From positions 1 to 7,992 of the forward strand of contig JACCVA010000402.1 of NCBI GenBank assembly GCA_013698435.1: a stretch of DNA of 7,992 bases, written 5' to 3'. Positions 1 through 5,390 of the stretch are shown piece after piece. Below the pieces are notes generated by a model that saw only the letters and a program-made list of their open reading frames with translations, ran no database searches and had not been told where the DNA came from. The DNA is from Nocardioidaceae bacterium (GTDB taxonomy: Bacteria > Actinomycetota > Actinomycetes > Propionibacteriales > Nocardioidaceae). Made by a program: the position numbers and the translations under genes. Each line of letters opens with the position of its first letter. Position 1 is the first letter of the stretch.

Positions 1-484
1 TGAAGCCCTCCTTCTCGTCCTCCTTGAGGGTCGGGTCGGTGGCGAGGTCCTTCTCGAAGACCGCATCATCGACGTCGGCCAGCGACTTCTTGGCGTCGAC
101 CGCGACGATCGCGTCAGGGGGCGCGACAGCCGTCTTTGCCGGCTTCTTGGCCGGGGTCTTCTTGGCGGCCGCAGCCGATGGGGGCGCGGCCTTGTCGGAA
201 CCCTTCTTCGCGGCCGTCTTCTTGCCGGCCGGCTTCTCCGCGGCCTTCTTGGCGGGCTTGTGGGCCGGTGCGGTCTTCGCGGCCGCCTTCTTTGCCGGCG
301 CCGGCGACTCCACCGCCTTTACCGGCGAGGGGGACGTGGTCGCCTTCTTCGCCGCCTTCTTGGCGACGGCCGGTGCGGTCACCGTGGCACGGTTCGTGGC
401 TGACGAGGCAGCGACGACAGTAGGTCGACGGGACACGGGAGATACTCGGGAGTCTGACACGGTGCGGGGAGTGTTCGGTGACAC
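1..484 (-). CDS. sigA: RNA polymerase primary sigma factor SigA, N-terminal part (runs off left edge)
   Basis: This is the N-terminal 161 codons of a protein whose core lies beyond the left edge. Residues 1-40 are Ser/Thr/Val-rich, and 41-119 are a low-complexity Lys/Ala/Pro tract with repeated AKKA-type units. Residues about 120-161 become acidic and end in KEDEKEGF at the edge. This order (basic Lys/Ala tail, then an acidic segment ending in an 'E-G-F' step just before the conserved regions) is typical of actinobacterial SigA/HrdB, the housekeeping sigma factor that directs RNA polymerase to promoters. HU-type histones and topoisomerase I also carry Lys/Ala tails, but at the C-terminus after a folded domain, whereas here the tail starts the protein. 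I chose the GTG at 484 because GAGAGG lies 6 nt upstream. In-frame GTGs at codons 9 and 17 are possible alternatives. None of the diagnostic sigma regions 1.2-4.2 is inside the window, so the identity rests on the leader alone. Confidence 0.8.
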   Translation of the reverse strand, partial: MSPNTPRTVSDSRVSPVSRRPTVVAASSATNRATVTAPAVAKKAAKKATTSPSPVKAVESPAPAKKAAAKTAPAHKPAKKAAEKPAGKKTAAKKGSDKAAPPSAAAAKKTPAKKPAKTAVAPPDAIVAVDAKKSLADVDDAVFEKDLATDPTLKEDEKEGF

Positions 485-490
485 GAACAA

Positions 491-496
491 CCTCTC
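491..496 (-). promoter_or_regulatory. Ribosome binding site of sigA
   Basis: GAGAGG on the minus strand is followed by 6 nt and then GTG at 484-482. It decides the sigA start, because the later in-frame GTG codons have no comparable purine tract in front of them. Confidence 0.6.
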
Positions 497-594
497 GTAA
501 GTCGATCGGGGCGCGGCAAGGCCCGTTCACGTCAATGCCGCTGTTCCATTGTGGCACGTTCCGGCCCCCGGTTCACATCCAGGCGGCGGGGCTG

Positions 595-1980
595 TCAGGC
601 GTGTCGGAGCGCAGCCTGGATCACGTCGAGAACCTGCCTCAGCTGCGCCTCGTTCACGGCTCCGAACCCGATGACTACCCCGTGCCGTACTGCCGTGCGA
701 CATGACGCTGACAGCGGCGGCAGCACGAACCCGGCCCGAAGGGCGGCCGCGACCACGGACCGCTCCTGACGTGCGCTCAATCGTACGGTGACGTACATGC
801 CCGCGACGTCGTCGACGGGGTGACCGATCCCGGCCAGCCGCTCGGTAACGAGGCTGCTGCGGGCGGCGTACACGCGTCGCGCAGAGCGGACCAACCGGTC
901 GAGGTGCCCCTCCCGCAACAGTGAGAGCACCGCCACCTGCACCGGCCAGCTGGGGTGATCGTGGCGGCGGACCCTTCGCTCGATGATGTCGGCCACCAGC
1001 GGGGCAGACGACACCAACCAGCCCAGGCGCAGCCCGGGCTGCACGATCTTCGAGGTGGTGCCGAGGTAGGCGACCCGGTCCAGGCCGAGGGCTGCCAGCG
1101 CGGGCAACGGTGCCACGTCGTAGCGGAACTCGCTGTCGTAGTCGTCCTCGACGACCAGCGCCTGCCGCCGTGCGGTCTCAGCAAGCAGCAGCATGCGCCG
1201 GCGGGCCGACATGGTCACTCCAAGAGGGTGTTGGTGCGCCGGTGTGACGTAGGTGGCGCGCAGGTCCTCGGGCGCGCCGGACAGTGCGTTCACAGCGATC
1301 CCCTCCGCGTCGACCGGGAGATCGACCAGCGTCCTGCCCGCAGCGGTCGCCACCGCGGCCGCCGCCCGGTAGCCGGGGTCCTCCAGGCCGACAGGTCCAG
1401 GTGGCAACGCGTCGAGCACGAGCGACCACGCGTGCGTTGTGCCGGCGGTGACGAGGATCTCGTTGGCGCTGCAGGCGATGCCGCGTCGGCGACCCACGTA
1501 CGCCGCGAGCTCCTCGCGCAGCTCGGGGAGCCCAGCTGCGTCGGGATAGCCGGTCGGCATCCGCTGCAGTGCCACGGTGCGCCACGCGCGCCGCCAGCTG
1601 GCGTCGGCCCGGGGATCCTGCCATGGGGTGCCGGTGTCCAGCGACACGAGTCGGCGCGAGGCGTCACTTCTCCTGGTCACCCGCGCTGCGGGCGCGGCTA
1701 CGGCCGCGCGTCGTACGCCGGCATCGGTGACGAACGTGCCGGCTCCGCGGCGCGACTGCGTCCACCCCTCCGCCTGCAGCTGGTCGTAGCTCTGCTCGAC
1801 CACGACGCGGGCGACCCCGAGCTCGGCAGCAAGCGTGCGGCTGCTGGGCAGCCGACTGCCCGCAGGCAACGTGCCTCGGCGAAGCAGGTCGCGGACCTGC
1901 GTCGCGAGCTGGACCGGCAACGTGACGTCGCTGGCCCGCCGAAGGCTCACGACGAGCGGCTGCGGAGTCGGACGGCTCAT
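595..1980 (-). CDS. MocR/PdxR-type transcriptional regulator (GntR wHTH + aminotransferase-like domain)
   Basis: A 461-aa chimeric regulator, the usual MocR length. Residues about 12-85 form the GntR winged helix: LPVQLATQVRDLL, then GSRLPSSRTLAAELGVAR and the wing GAGTFV. After a linker (about 86-115), residues 116-461 resemble a fold-type I PLP aminotransferase. Landmarks are GYPDAAGLPELREELAAY, TPAHQHPLG (246-254), the acidic EDDYDSEFRY stretch (278-287) that includes the expected PLP-ring aspartate, and YLGTTSK with Lys311 as the likely Schiff-base lysine, followed by PGLRLGWL. In this family PLP (or a PLP adduct) acts as the effector rather than a catalytic cofactor. I chose the ATG at 1980 over an in-frame GTG at 2040, because the later start begins just before the conserved domain and leaves a normal divergent promoter gap. 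The gene is divergent from a PNPOx-like flavoprotein gene, its likely target, and its stop lies 110 bp upstream of sigA on the same strand. The family call is firm; a role in vitamin B6 control is inference. Confidence 0.9.
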   Translation of the reverse strand: MSRPTPQPLVVSLRRASDVTLPVQLATQVRDLLRRGTLPAGSRLPSSRTLAAELGVARVVVEQSYDQLQAEGWTQSRRGAGTFVTDAGVRRAAVAAPAARVTRRSDASRRLVSLDTGTPWQDPRADASWRRAWRTVALQRMPTGYPDAAGLPELREELAAYVGRRRGIACSANEILVTAGTTHAWSLVLDALPPGPVGLEDPGYRAAAAVATAAGRTLVDLPVDAEGIAVNALSGAPEDLRATYVTPAHQHPLGVTMSARRRMLLLAETARRQALVVEDDYDSEFRYDVAPLPALAALGLDRVAYLGTTSKIVQPGLRLGWLVSSAPLVADIIERRVRRHDHPSWPVQVAVLSLLREGHLDRLVRSARRVYAARSSLVTERLAGIGHPVDDVAGMYVTVRLSARQERSVVAAALRAGFVLPPLSASCRTAVRHGVVIGFGAVNEAQLRQVLDVIQAALRHA

Positions 1981-2017
1981 CTCGACGTGCACCGGTGGCT
2001 TGGTGATCTTGGTGCGA

Positions 2018-2041
2018 AGTGGCCGGTCACAACAGGCCACT
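2018..2041. promoter_or_regulatory. Candidate MocR operator (inverted plus direct repeats)
   Basis: A perfect 7-bp inverted repeat, AGTGGCC (2018-2024) and GGCCACT (2035-2041), is separated by 10 bp. Within it, GGTCAC (2025-2030) and GGCCAC (2035-2040) form a near-direct repeat with a start-to-start distance of 10 bp, one helical turn. GTGGCC/GGTCAC (2019-2030) is also an imperfect palindrome. Mixed direct and inverted half-sites are known for MocR regulators such as GabR and PdxR. The array sits between two divergent starts, 37 bp from the regulator ATG and 19 bp from the flavoprotein ATG, where it could control both. Operator function is inferred from repeat architecture and position. Confidence 0.45.
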
Positions 2042-2060
2042 CTACTGCGACACTGGCGGT

Positions 2061-2744
2061 ATGGCTGCTCTCTCCCCTACGCCCCGCACCCGGCTGCGTC
2101 GCCACCCCGACCGCACTCAGCACGACCGGGCGGCCCTGCTGGACGTGCTCGACCAGGGACTGATCTGCCACCTCGGCGTGGTCATCGACGGTGCGCCGGT
2201 CGTCTTGCCAACGGTCTACGCGGTCGACGTCGACGGGCCCGACCGGGACGGCACCTTGTACCTGCACGGTTCGGTCGCCTCCCGCTCGCTGGCGACCGGT
2301 CAGGCGGGCGACATCTGCGTCACCGTCACCCATGTCGACGGGCTGGTCCTGGCGCGCTCTGGTTTCCACCACTCGATGAACTACCGCTCTGCGGTGATCC
2401 TCGGACGCGGGCGGCTGGTCGACGACCCCGACGAGCGCGCACACGCTCTCGACCTGGTGGTCGATCATGTCGTCCCCGGTCGGGCCTCGACCTTGCGCGA
2501 CCACACCCGCAAGGAGCTGGCTGCCACCGCAGTCGTCGCGCTGCCGCTGCACGAGGCCTCGGTGAAGCAGCGCTCCGGCGGTCCGATCGACGACGACGAG
2601 GACGTCGCCGCGGCTGTCTGGGCGGGAGTGCTGCCGCTACGCGTGGTGGCAGGGGAGGTCACGACCGCGGCGGACGCTGCCGGACTGGCCGTGCCGGTCG
2701 ACGTGTCGGCCCGTGCCGCCCAGCTGGCCGCGCCGTCAGCCTGA
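2061..2744 (+). CDS. Pyridoxamine 5'-phosphate oxidase-like FMN-binding protein (NimA/COG3467 type)
   Basis: A 227-aa cytosolic protein of the PNPOx-like split-barrel superfamily. After a short basic N-terminus come CHLGVVIDGAPVVLPTVYA (36-54), TLYLHGSVASRSLA (65-78), CVTVTHVDGLVLARSGFHHS (86-105, one beta strand and its continuation), MNYRSAVILGRGRLV (106-120) and the late motif LPLHEASVKQRSG (161-173) with VWAGVLPL (186-193). These are hallmarks of the Pyridox_ox_2/NimA-like family, not of true PdxH, whose C-terminal substrate-binding signature is absent. The family binds FMN or related flavins; the substrate is unknown. I took the ATG at 2061, although an in-frame GTG at 2019 exists; the latter would place the operator-like array inside the gene. 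The SD is weak at either start. Its divergent MocR neighbour is the probable regulator. The 3' end overlaps the convergent HhH-GPD gene by 9 bp. Confidence 0.85.
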   Translation: MAALSPTPRTRLRRHPDRTQHDRAALLDVLDQGLICHLGVVIDGAPVVLPTVYAVDVDGPDRDGTLYLHGSVASRSLATGQAGDICVTVTHVDGLVLARSGFHHSMNYRSAVILGRGRLVDDPDERAHALDLVVDHVVPGRASTLRDHTRKELAATAVVALPLHEASVKQRSGGPIDDDEDVAAAVWAGVLPLRVVAGEVTTAADAAGLAVPVDVSARAAQLAAPSA

Positions 2745-2746
2745 CG
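2734..2746. repeat. Palindrome carrying both stop codons of convergent genes
   Basis: CGTCA-GCC-TGACG is a perfect 5-bp inverted repeat with a 3-nt centre. Its left arm holds the minus-strand stop (TGA, read as TCA at 2736-2738) and its right arm the plus-strand stop (TGA, 2742-2744). The stem is too short and has no T-tract, so it is not a convincing intrinsic terminator. Confidence 0.4.
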
Positions 2747-3323
2747 TGCGGGCGTCGGCCGAGGCCTTGGCGGCGGCCTTCTGCTCCTTCTTGAAGGCGC
2801 GGACCTTCTGCAGCGAGTCGGGCCCACGGACGTCGGCGACCGAGCGGTGGGCGCCGTCCTCGGCGTACACCCCTGCCGCCTGCTGCCAGCCCTCGGGACG
2901 GACGTCGAGCTGCTTACCGAGCAGCGCGACGAAGATCTGCGACTTCTGCCTGCCGAAGCCAGGCAGCGCAGCCACGCGTTCGAGAAGCGTCCGGCCGTCA
3001 GCCACGTCACTCCACAAGGCGGCCGTCTCGCCGTCGTAGCGGTCGACGATGTGCTGAGCCAGCGCCTGCACTCTCGCTGCCATCGCCCCGGGGAATCGGT
3101 GCACCGCAGGTGGGATGGCGCAGACCTCGGCGAACTCTTCGGGTAGGGCGTCGGCGATGGTGGCCGGGTCGAGGGTGCCGAACCGGTCGAGGATCTTGGC
3201 GGGACCCGCGAAGGCGCGCTCCATCGGGAACTGCTGGTCGAGCAGCATCCCGCACAGCAGTGCGAACGCGTTGGTCGACAAGACCTCGTCCGCGGCCTCG
3301 TCCTGGGTGATCTGCAGCGTCAC
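2736..3323 (-). CDS. HhH-GPD family base-excision-repair-like protein (TIGR03252 type)
   Basis: A 195-aa protein, the usual size for the small actinobacterial HhH-GPD group. Residues 1-80 are the helical half (TNAFALLCGMLLDQQFPMER at 17-36, then AGPAKILDRFGTLDPATIA). The helix-hairpin-helix is LPGFGRQKSQIF (120-131), followed by VALLGKQLDVRPEGW (132-146). The superfamily includes EndoIII, MutY and AlkA glycosylases, which flip out and excise damaged bases. By simple register with EndoIII (LPGVGRK...), the AP-lyase lysine position is Gln126 here, with a lysine one place later, so a bifunctional lyase is unlikely. Asp140 or Glu144 could serve as the catalytic acid, but I cannot decide without an alignment. 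The C-terminal 20 residues are Lys/Ala-rich. The GTG start at 3323 overlaps the stop of the universal stress protein gene (GTGA), implying translational coupling. Substrate is unknown. Confidence 0.85.
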   Translation of the reverse strand: MTLQITQDEAADEVLSTNAFALLCGMLLDQQFPMERAFAGPAKILDRFGTLDPATIADALPEEFAEVCAIPPAVHRFPGAMAARVQALAQHIVDRYDGETAALWSDVADGRTLLERVAALPGFGRQKSQIFVALLGKQLDVRPEGWQQAAGVYAEDGAHRSVADVRGPDSLQKVRAFKKEQKAAAKASADARTSG

Positions 3324-3724
3324 CCTGCGGCCTTGACCGCCAGCACCGGACAGTGTGCGTCGAGGAGGATGCGCTGTGCGTTACTGCCCAAGATCAGCTT
3401 GCCGACCGGTGTACGACGCCGCAGCCCGATCACGATCAGGTCTGCCGACACCTCGGCCGCGACGTTGATGAGGTCCTCGGCCGGGTCGAGACCACGGACC
3501 AGCTGGCGGATCTCGTACTCGACGCCGGCGGACTCGAGCTCGCTACGCACCTGCTCGAGCTGCGCTTCGGACTCGACCGCGTCGTCTCGGTCGAAACCGG
3601 GGCCACCCCGATGCGAGTTCACGACGACGAGGCTCGCGTGACGTACCTTCGCCTCCTCGGACGCAAGCCGCAGCGCGGCCTGTCCTTCCGGCTTGGGCAC
3701 GTATCCCACCACGATCACGGCCAT
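3320..3724 (-). CDS. Universal stress protein (UspA family)
   Basis: A single-domain 134-aa Usp with the Rossmann-like alpha/beta fold. The first strand is MAVIVVGYVPKPEG (1-14), the second SLVVVNSHRG (31-40), and the C-terminal ATP loop region is ADLIVIGLRRRTPVGKLILG (94-113), ending SNAQRILLDAHCPVLAVK (114-131). The classical nucleotide motif is G-2x-G-9x-G-S/T. Here the first Gly is Gly100 and the last pair Gly113-Ser114, but the middle Gly is Arg103. ATP binding may therefore differ from MJ0577-type proteins, although variants like this occur among actinobacterial Usps. The ATG at 3724 is preceded by a strong SD, GAGGAGGAG (3731-3739), with a 6-nt spacer. Its stop overlaps the HhH-GPD start by 4 bp, so the two are likely made together. 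The physiological role is unknown beyond the general link of the family to stress and dormancy. Confidence 0.92.
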   Translation of the reverse strand: MAVIVVGYVPKPEGQAALRLASEEAKVRHASLVVVNSHRGGPGFDRDDAVESEAQLEQVRSELESAGVEYEIRQLVRGLDPAEDLINVAAEVSADLIVIGLRRRTPVGKLILGSNAQRILLDAHCPVLAVKAAG

Positions 3725-3803
3725 CGCTGACTCCTCCTCGACAGTTGGCTCAGCCGAACGCTACCGGAGTAAGGCCGTGGCAGCGACCTCGTACCGCGTG
3801 GCC

Positions 3804-5282
3804 TCAGTCGACCGGCCACTCGTGCACGGGTCGGTTGCCGTGCATGTGCTCGGCATAGCGGCGGACGACCTCACGCAGCGCGTCGAAGCGGTCCATCTCG
3901 CCGTTGTCGAAGAGCCGATGGAACGTCTGCACCTGCCAGGCCGCTCCGTTGCGGCCCGTGAGACAGCGCTGCTCGATGATGTCGAGCAGGCGGTTGCCCT
4001 CGTCGTCGTCGACGCCCAACAGCTGAAGTCCTTCGCGGGCCCTGGGCAGCAGCCGCCGCAGCACGAGCTCGGTCGCCCCGACGCTGCCGATTCCCGGCCA
4101 GTAGACCTGCGCGTCGATCCCGTCTCGTGCCCCGGCATGGAAGTTCTCCTCGGCCGCACCGAACGATATCTGAGTCCACAGCGGTCGCTGGTCGCTGACG
4201 AGGGCGCGCACGAGCCCGAAGTAGAAGGCAGCGTTCGCGAGCATGTCGACCACGGTGGGTCCGGCCGGCAGCACCCGGTTCTCCACCCGTAGGTGCGGCA
4301 CCCCCCGCACCACGTCGTAGACCGGTCTGTTCCAGCGGTAGATCGTGCCGTTGTGCAGGCGCAGCTCCGCAAGTGACGGCGTATCGCCACCGTCCAGCAC
4401 CGCCACCGGGTCCTCGTCGTCGGTGATCGGCAGGAGTGCCGGGAAGTAGCGCACGTTCTCCTCGAAGAGGTCGAAGATCGAGGTGATCCAACGCTCGCCG
4501 AACCAGACCCGAGGGCGGACGCCTTGGGACTTCAGCTCCTCGCTGCGGGTGTCGGTGGCCTGCTCGAACAGCGCGATCCGGGTCTCGGCCCACAGCTGCT
4601 TCCCGAACAGGAACGGGGAGTTCGCACCCACCGCCAGCTGGATGCCGGCGATCGTCTGCGAGGCATTCCAGTACGTCGGGAAGTCGTCGGGGCTGACCTG
4701 GAGATGCAGCTGCATGGAAGTGCAGGCCGCTTCCGGCATGATCGAGTCGGCGGTCACCCGCAACCGGTCGGTGCCCTGGATAGCGATCTCGAGATCTTCG
4801 CCGCGGGCCGCGAAGATCTGGTCGTTCAGCAGCCGGTAGCGCGGGTTGGCCGACAGCGTGTCGGGATGCATGTGTTCCAACCGCAGCGTCGGCAGCACAC
4901 CGACCATCACCATGTGCGCGCCGACCCTGCTGGCCTTCTCCTCGGCCGCGTTGAGCGAGCCGCGGACGCCGTCCTCGAACGCCTTCAGTCCCCCGTTGGG
5001 CAACCGGCGCGGCGGTACGTTGATCTCCAGGTTGAACTGGCCGAGCTCGGTGACGAAGTCCGGGTTGGCGATCGCTTCGAGCGCTTCGGCGTTCTTCATC
5101 GCCGGGTCACAGTTCTCGTCGACGAGGTTCAGCTCGACCTCGAGCCCGGTCATCGACTTCTCGACGTCGAATCGCGACTCCCGAAGCATGCGTGCGAAGA
5201 CGTCCAGGCAACGACGGACCTTCTCGCGGTAACGGGTGCGGTCCTCGCGGGTGAACTCCCTGCGCTCGACCTCCTGACCCAT
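3804..5282 (-). CDS. Glutamate-cysteine ligase family 2 (GCS2, COG2170-like) protein
   Basis: A 492-aa protein of the GCS2/carboxylate-amine ligase family, which joins the gamma-carboxyl of glutamate to an amine such as cysteine using ATP. Visible landmarks: SMTGLEVELNLVD (43-55) with Glu48/Glu50 as expected metal ligands; ELGQFNLEINVPP (79-91); ACTSMQLHLQVS (186-197); GANSPFLFGKQLWAETRIAL (219-238); LHNGTIYRWNRPVYD (309-323); HLRVENRVLPAGPTVVDM (330-347); and a C-terminal AEHMHGNRPVHEWPVD. It is longer than YbdK-type enzymes (about 370 aa), matching the long actinobacterial subgroup often annotated as glutamate-cysteine ligase. It is not in an ergothioneine cluster, so I do not call it EgtA. 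Many Actinobacteria make mycothiol instead of glutathione, so the true product is uncertain. The ATG at 5282 has a strong SD, AGGGAGGAGA (5291-5300), 8 nt away. Usp follows 79 bp downstream; DUF4192 is 108 bp upstream, with a repeat-rich leader between. Confidence 0.87.
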   Translation of the reverse strand: MGQEVERREFTREDRTRYREKVRRCLDVFARMLRESRFDVEKSMTGLEVELNLVDENCDPAMKNAEALEAIANPDFVTELGQFNLEINVPPRRLPNGGLKAFEDGVRGSLNAAEEKASRVGAHMVMVGVLPTLRLEHMHPDTLSANPRYRLLNDQIFAARGEDLEIAIQGTDRLRVTADSIMPEAACTSMQLHLQVSPDDFPTYWNASQTIAGIQLAVGANSPFLFGKQLWAETRIALFEQATDTRSEELKSQGVRPRVWFGERWITSIFDLFEENVRYFPALLPITDDEDPVAVLDGGDTPSLAELRLHNGTIYRWNRPVYDVVRGVPHLRVENRVLPAGPTVVDMLANAAFYFGLVRALVSDQRPLWTQISFGAAEENFHAGARDGIDAQVYWPGIGSVGATELVLRRLLPRAREGLQLLGVDDDEGNRLLDIIEQRCLTGRNGAAWQVQTFHRLFDNGEMDRFDALREVVRRYAEHMHGNRPVHEWPVD

Positions 5283-5304
5283 CGCAACCGTCTCCTCCCT
5301 GTGG

Positions 5305-5318
5305 GCGTGCCCGCACGC
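5305..5318 (-). promoter_or_regulatory. Palindrome next to the SD of the GCS2 gene
   Basis: GCGTGC-CC-GCACGC is a perfect 6-bp inverted repeat (as RNA, a 5-bp stem with a 4-nt loop). Its end is 4 nt from the SD. Its GCACG arm (5313-5317) is shared with the larger hairpin at 5313-5341, so the two structures exclude each other. A leader switch or a protein-binding palindrome are both possible; the function is inferred. Confidence 0.35.
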
Positions 5319-5341
5319 AACCCGAGGCGCTCGGGTCGTGC
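5313..5341 (-). promoter_or_regulatory. Long GC-rich hairpin in the leader of the GCS2 gene
   Basis: The inner stem ACCCGAG (5320-5326) / CTCGGGT (5330-5336) has a 3-nt loop. It is extended by the outer stem GCACG (5313-5317) / CGTGC (5337-5341) with a 2-nt bulge at 5318-5319, giving 12 base pairs. There is no T-tract on the minus strand, so it is not a standard intrinsic terminator. It could stop upstream readthrough, act as an attenuator, or be a DNA operator. Confidence 0.45.
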
Positions 5342-5363
5342 CCAGCCTGCCTTGATCGGAGGC

Positions 5364-5385
5364 CGCACGCCACCGAGGCCGTGCG
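5364..5385 (-). terminator. Hairpin just downstream of the DUF4192 stop
   Basis: CGCACG (5364-5369) and CGTGCG (5380-5385) form a perfect 6-bp stem with a 10-nt loop that can add two more pairs (CC/GG, with a 1-nt bulge). It begins 5 nt after the DUF4192 stop codon, where a terminator is expected. No U-tract follows, so a terminator call is tentative; T-less hairpins are common in high-GC actinomycetes. Confidence 0.35.
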
Positions 5386-5390
5386 ACGTG

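Noticed and set aside
1..484. HU-like histone or topoisomerase I tail instead of SigA
   Set aside because: Those proteins carry the Lys/Ala tail at the C-terminus. Here a start codon with an SD precedes it and an acidic sigma-like spacer follows.
24..500. Ala/Phe-rich plus-strand frame that looks like a membrane protein
   Set aside because: It is the reverse complement of the Lys/Ala codons of the SigA leader (AAG read as CTT/TTC); the hydrophobicity is an artefact.
530..553. Candidate sigA promoter elements (TTGACG at 530-535 and CACAAT at 548-553, minus strand)
   Set aside because: TTGACG has no acceptable -10 at 16-19 nt, and CACAAT has no good -35, so no promoter could be supported.
1981..2040. 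Upstream in-frame GTG start at 2040 for the MocR gene
   Set aside because: It would add 20 non-conserved residues and make the gene overlap its own operator and the divergent promoter.
955..2163. About 400-codon plus-strand open frame opposite the MocR gene
   Set aside because: It is antisense to a well-supported regulator, has Arg/Gly-rich composition without motifs and runs into the flavoprotein start.
2061..2744. Annotation as true pyridoxamine 5'-phosphate oxidase (PdxH)
   Set aside because: The motifs fit the NimA/Pyridox_ox_2 branch, and the PdxH C-terminal substrate-binding signature is missing.
3725..3803. Terminator or promoter between the GCS2 and Usp genes
   Set aside because: Only a bulged short palindrome (TTGGCT/AGCCGAA near 3744-3757) is visible, with no T-tract and no clear -10/-35 pair.
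3804..5282. Assignment as EgtA of ergothioneine biosynthesis
   Set aside because: No egt genes lie nearby and the sequence resembles the COG2170 long subgroup; a specific symbol is not justified.
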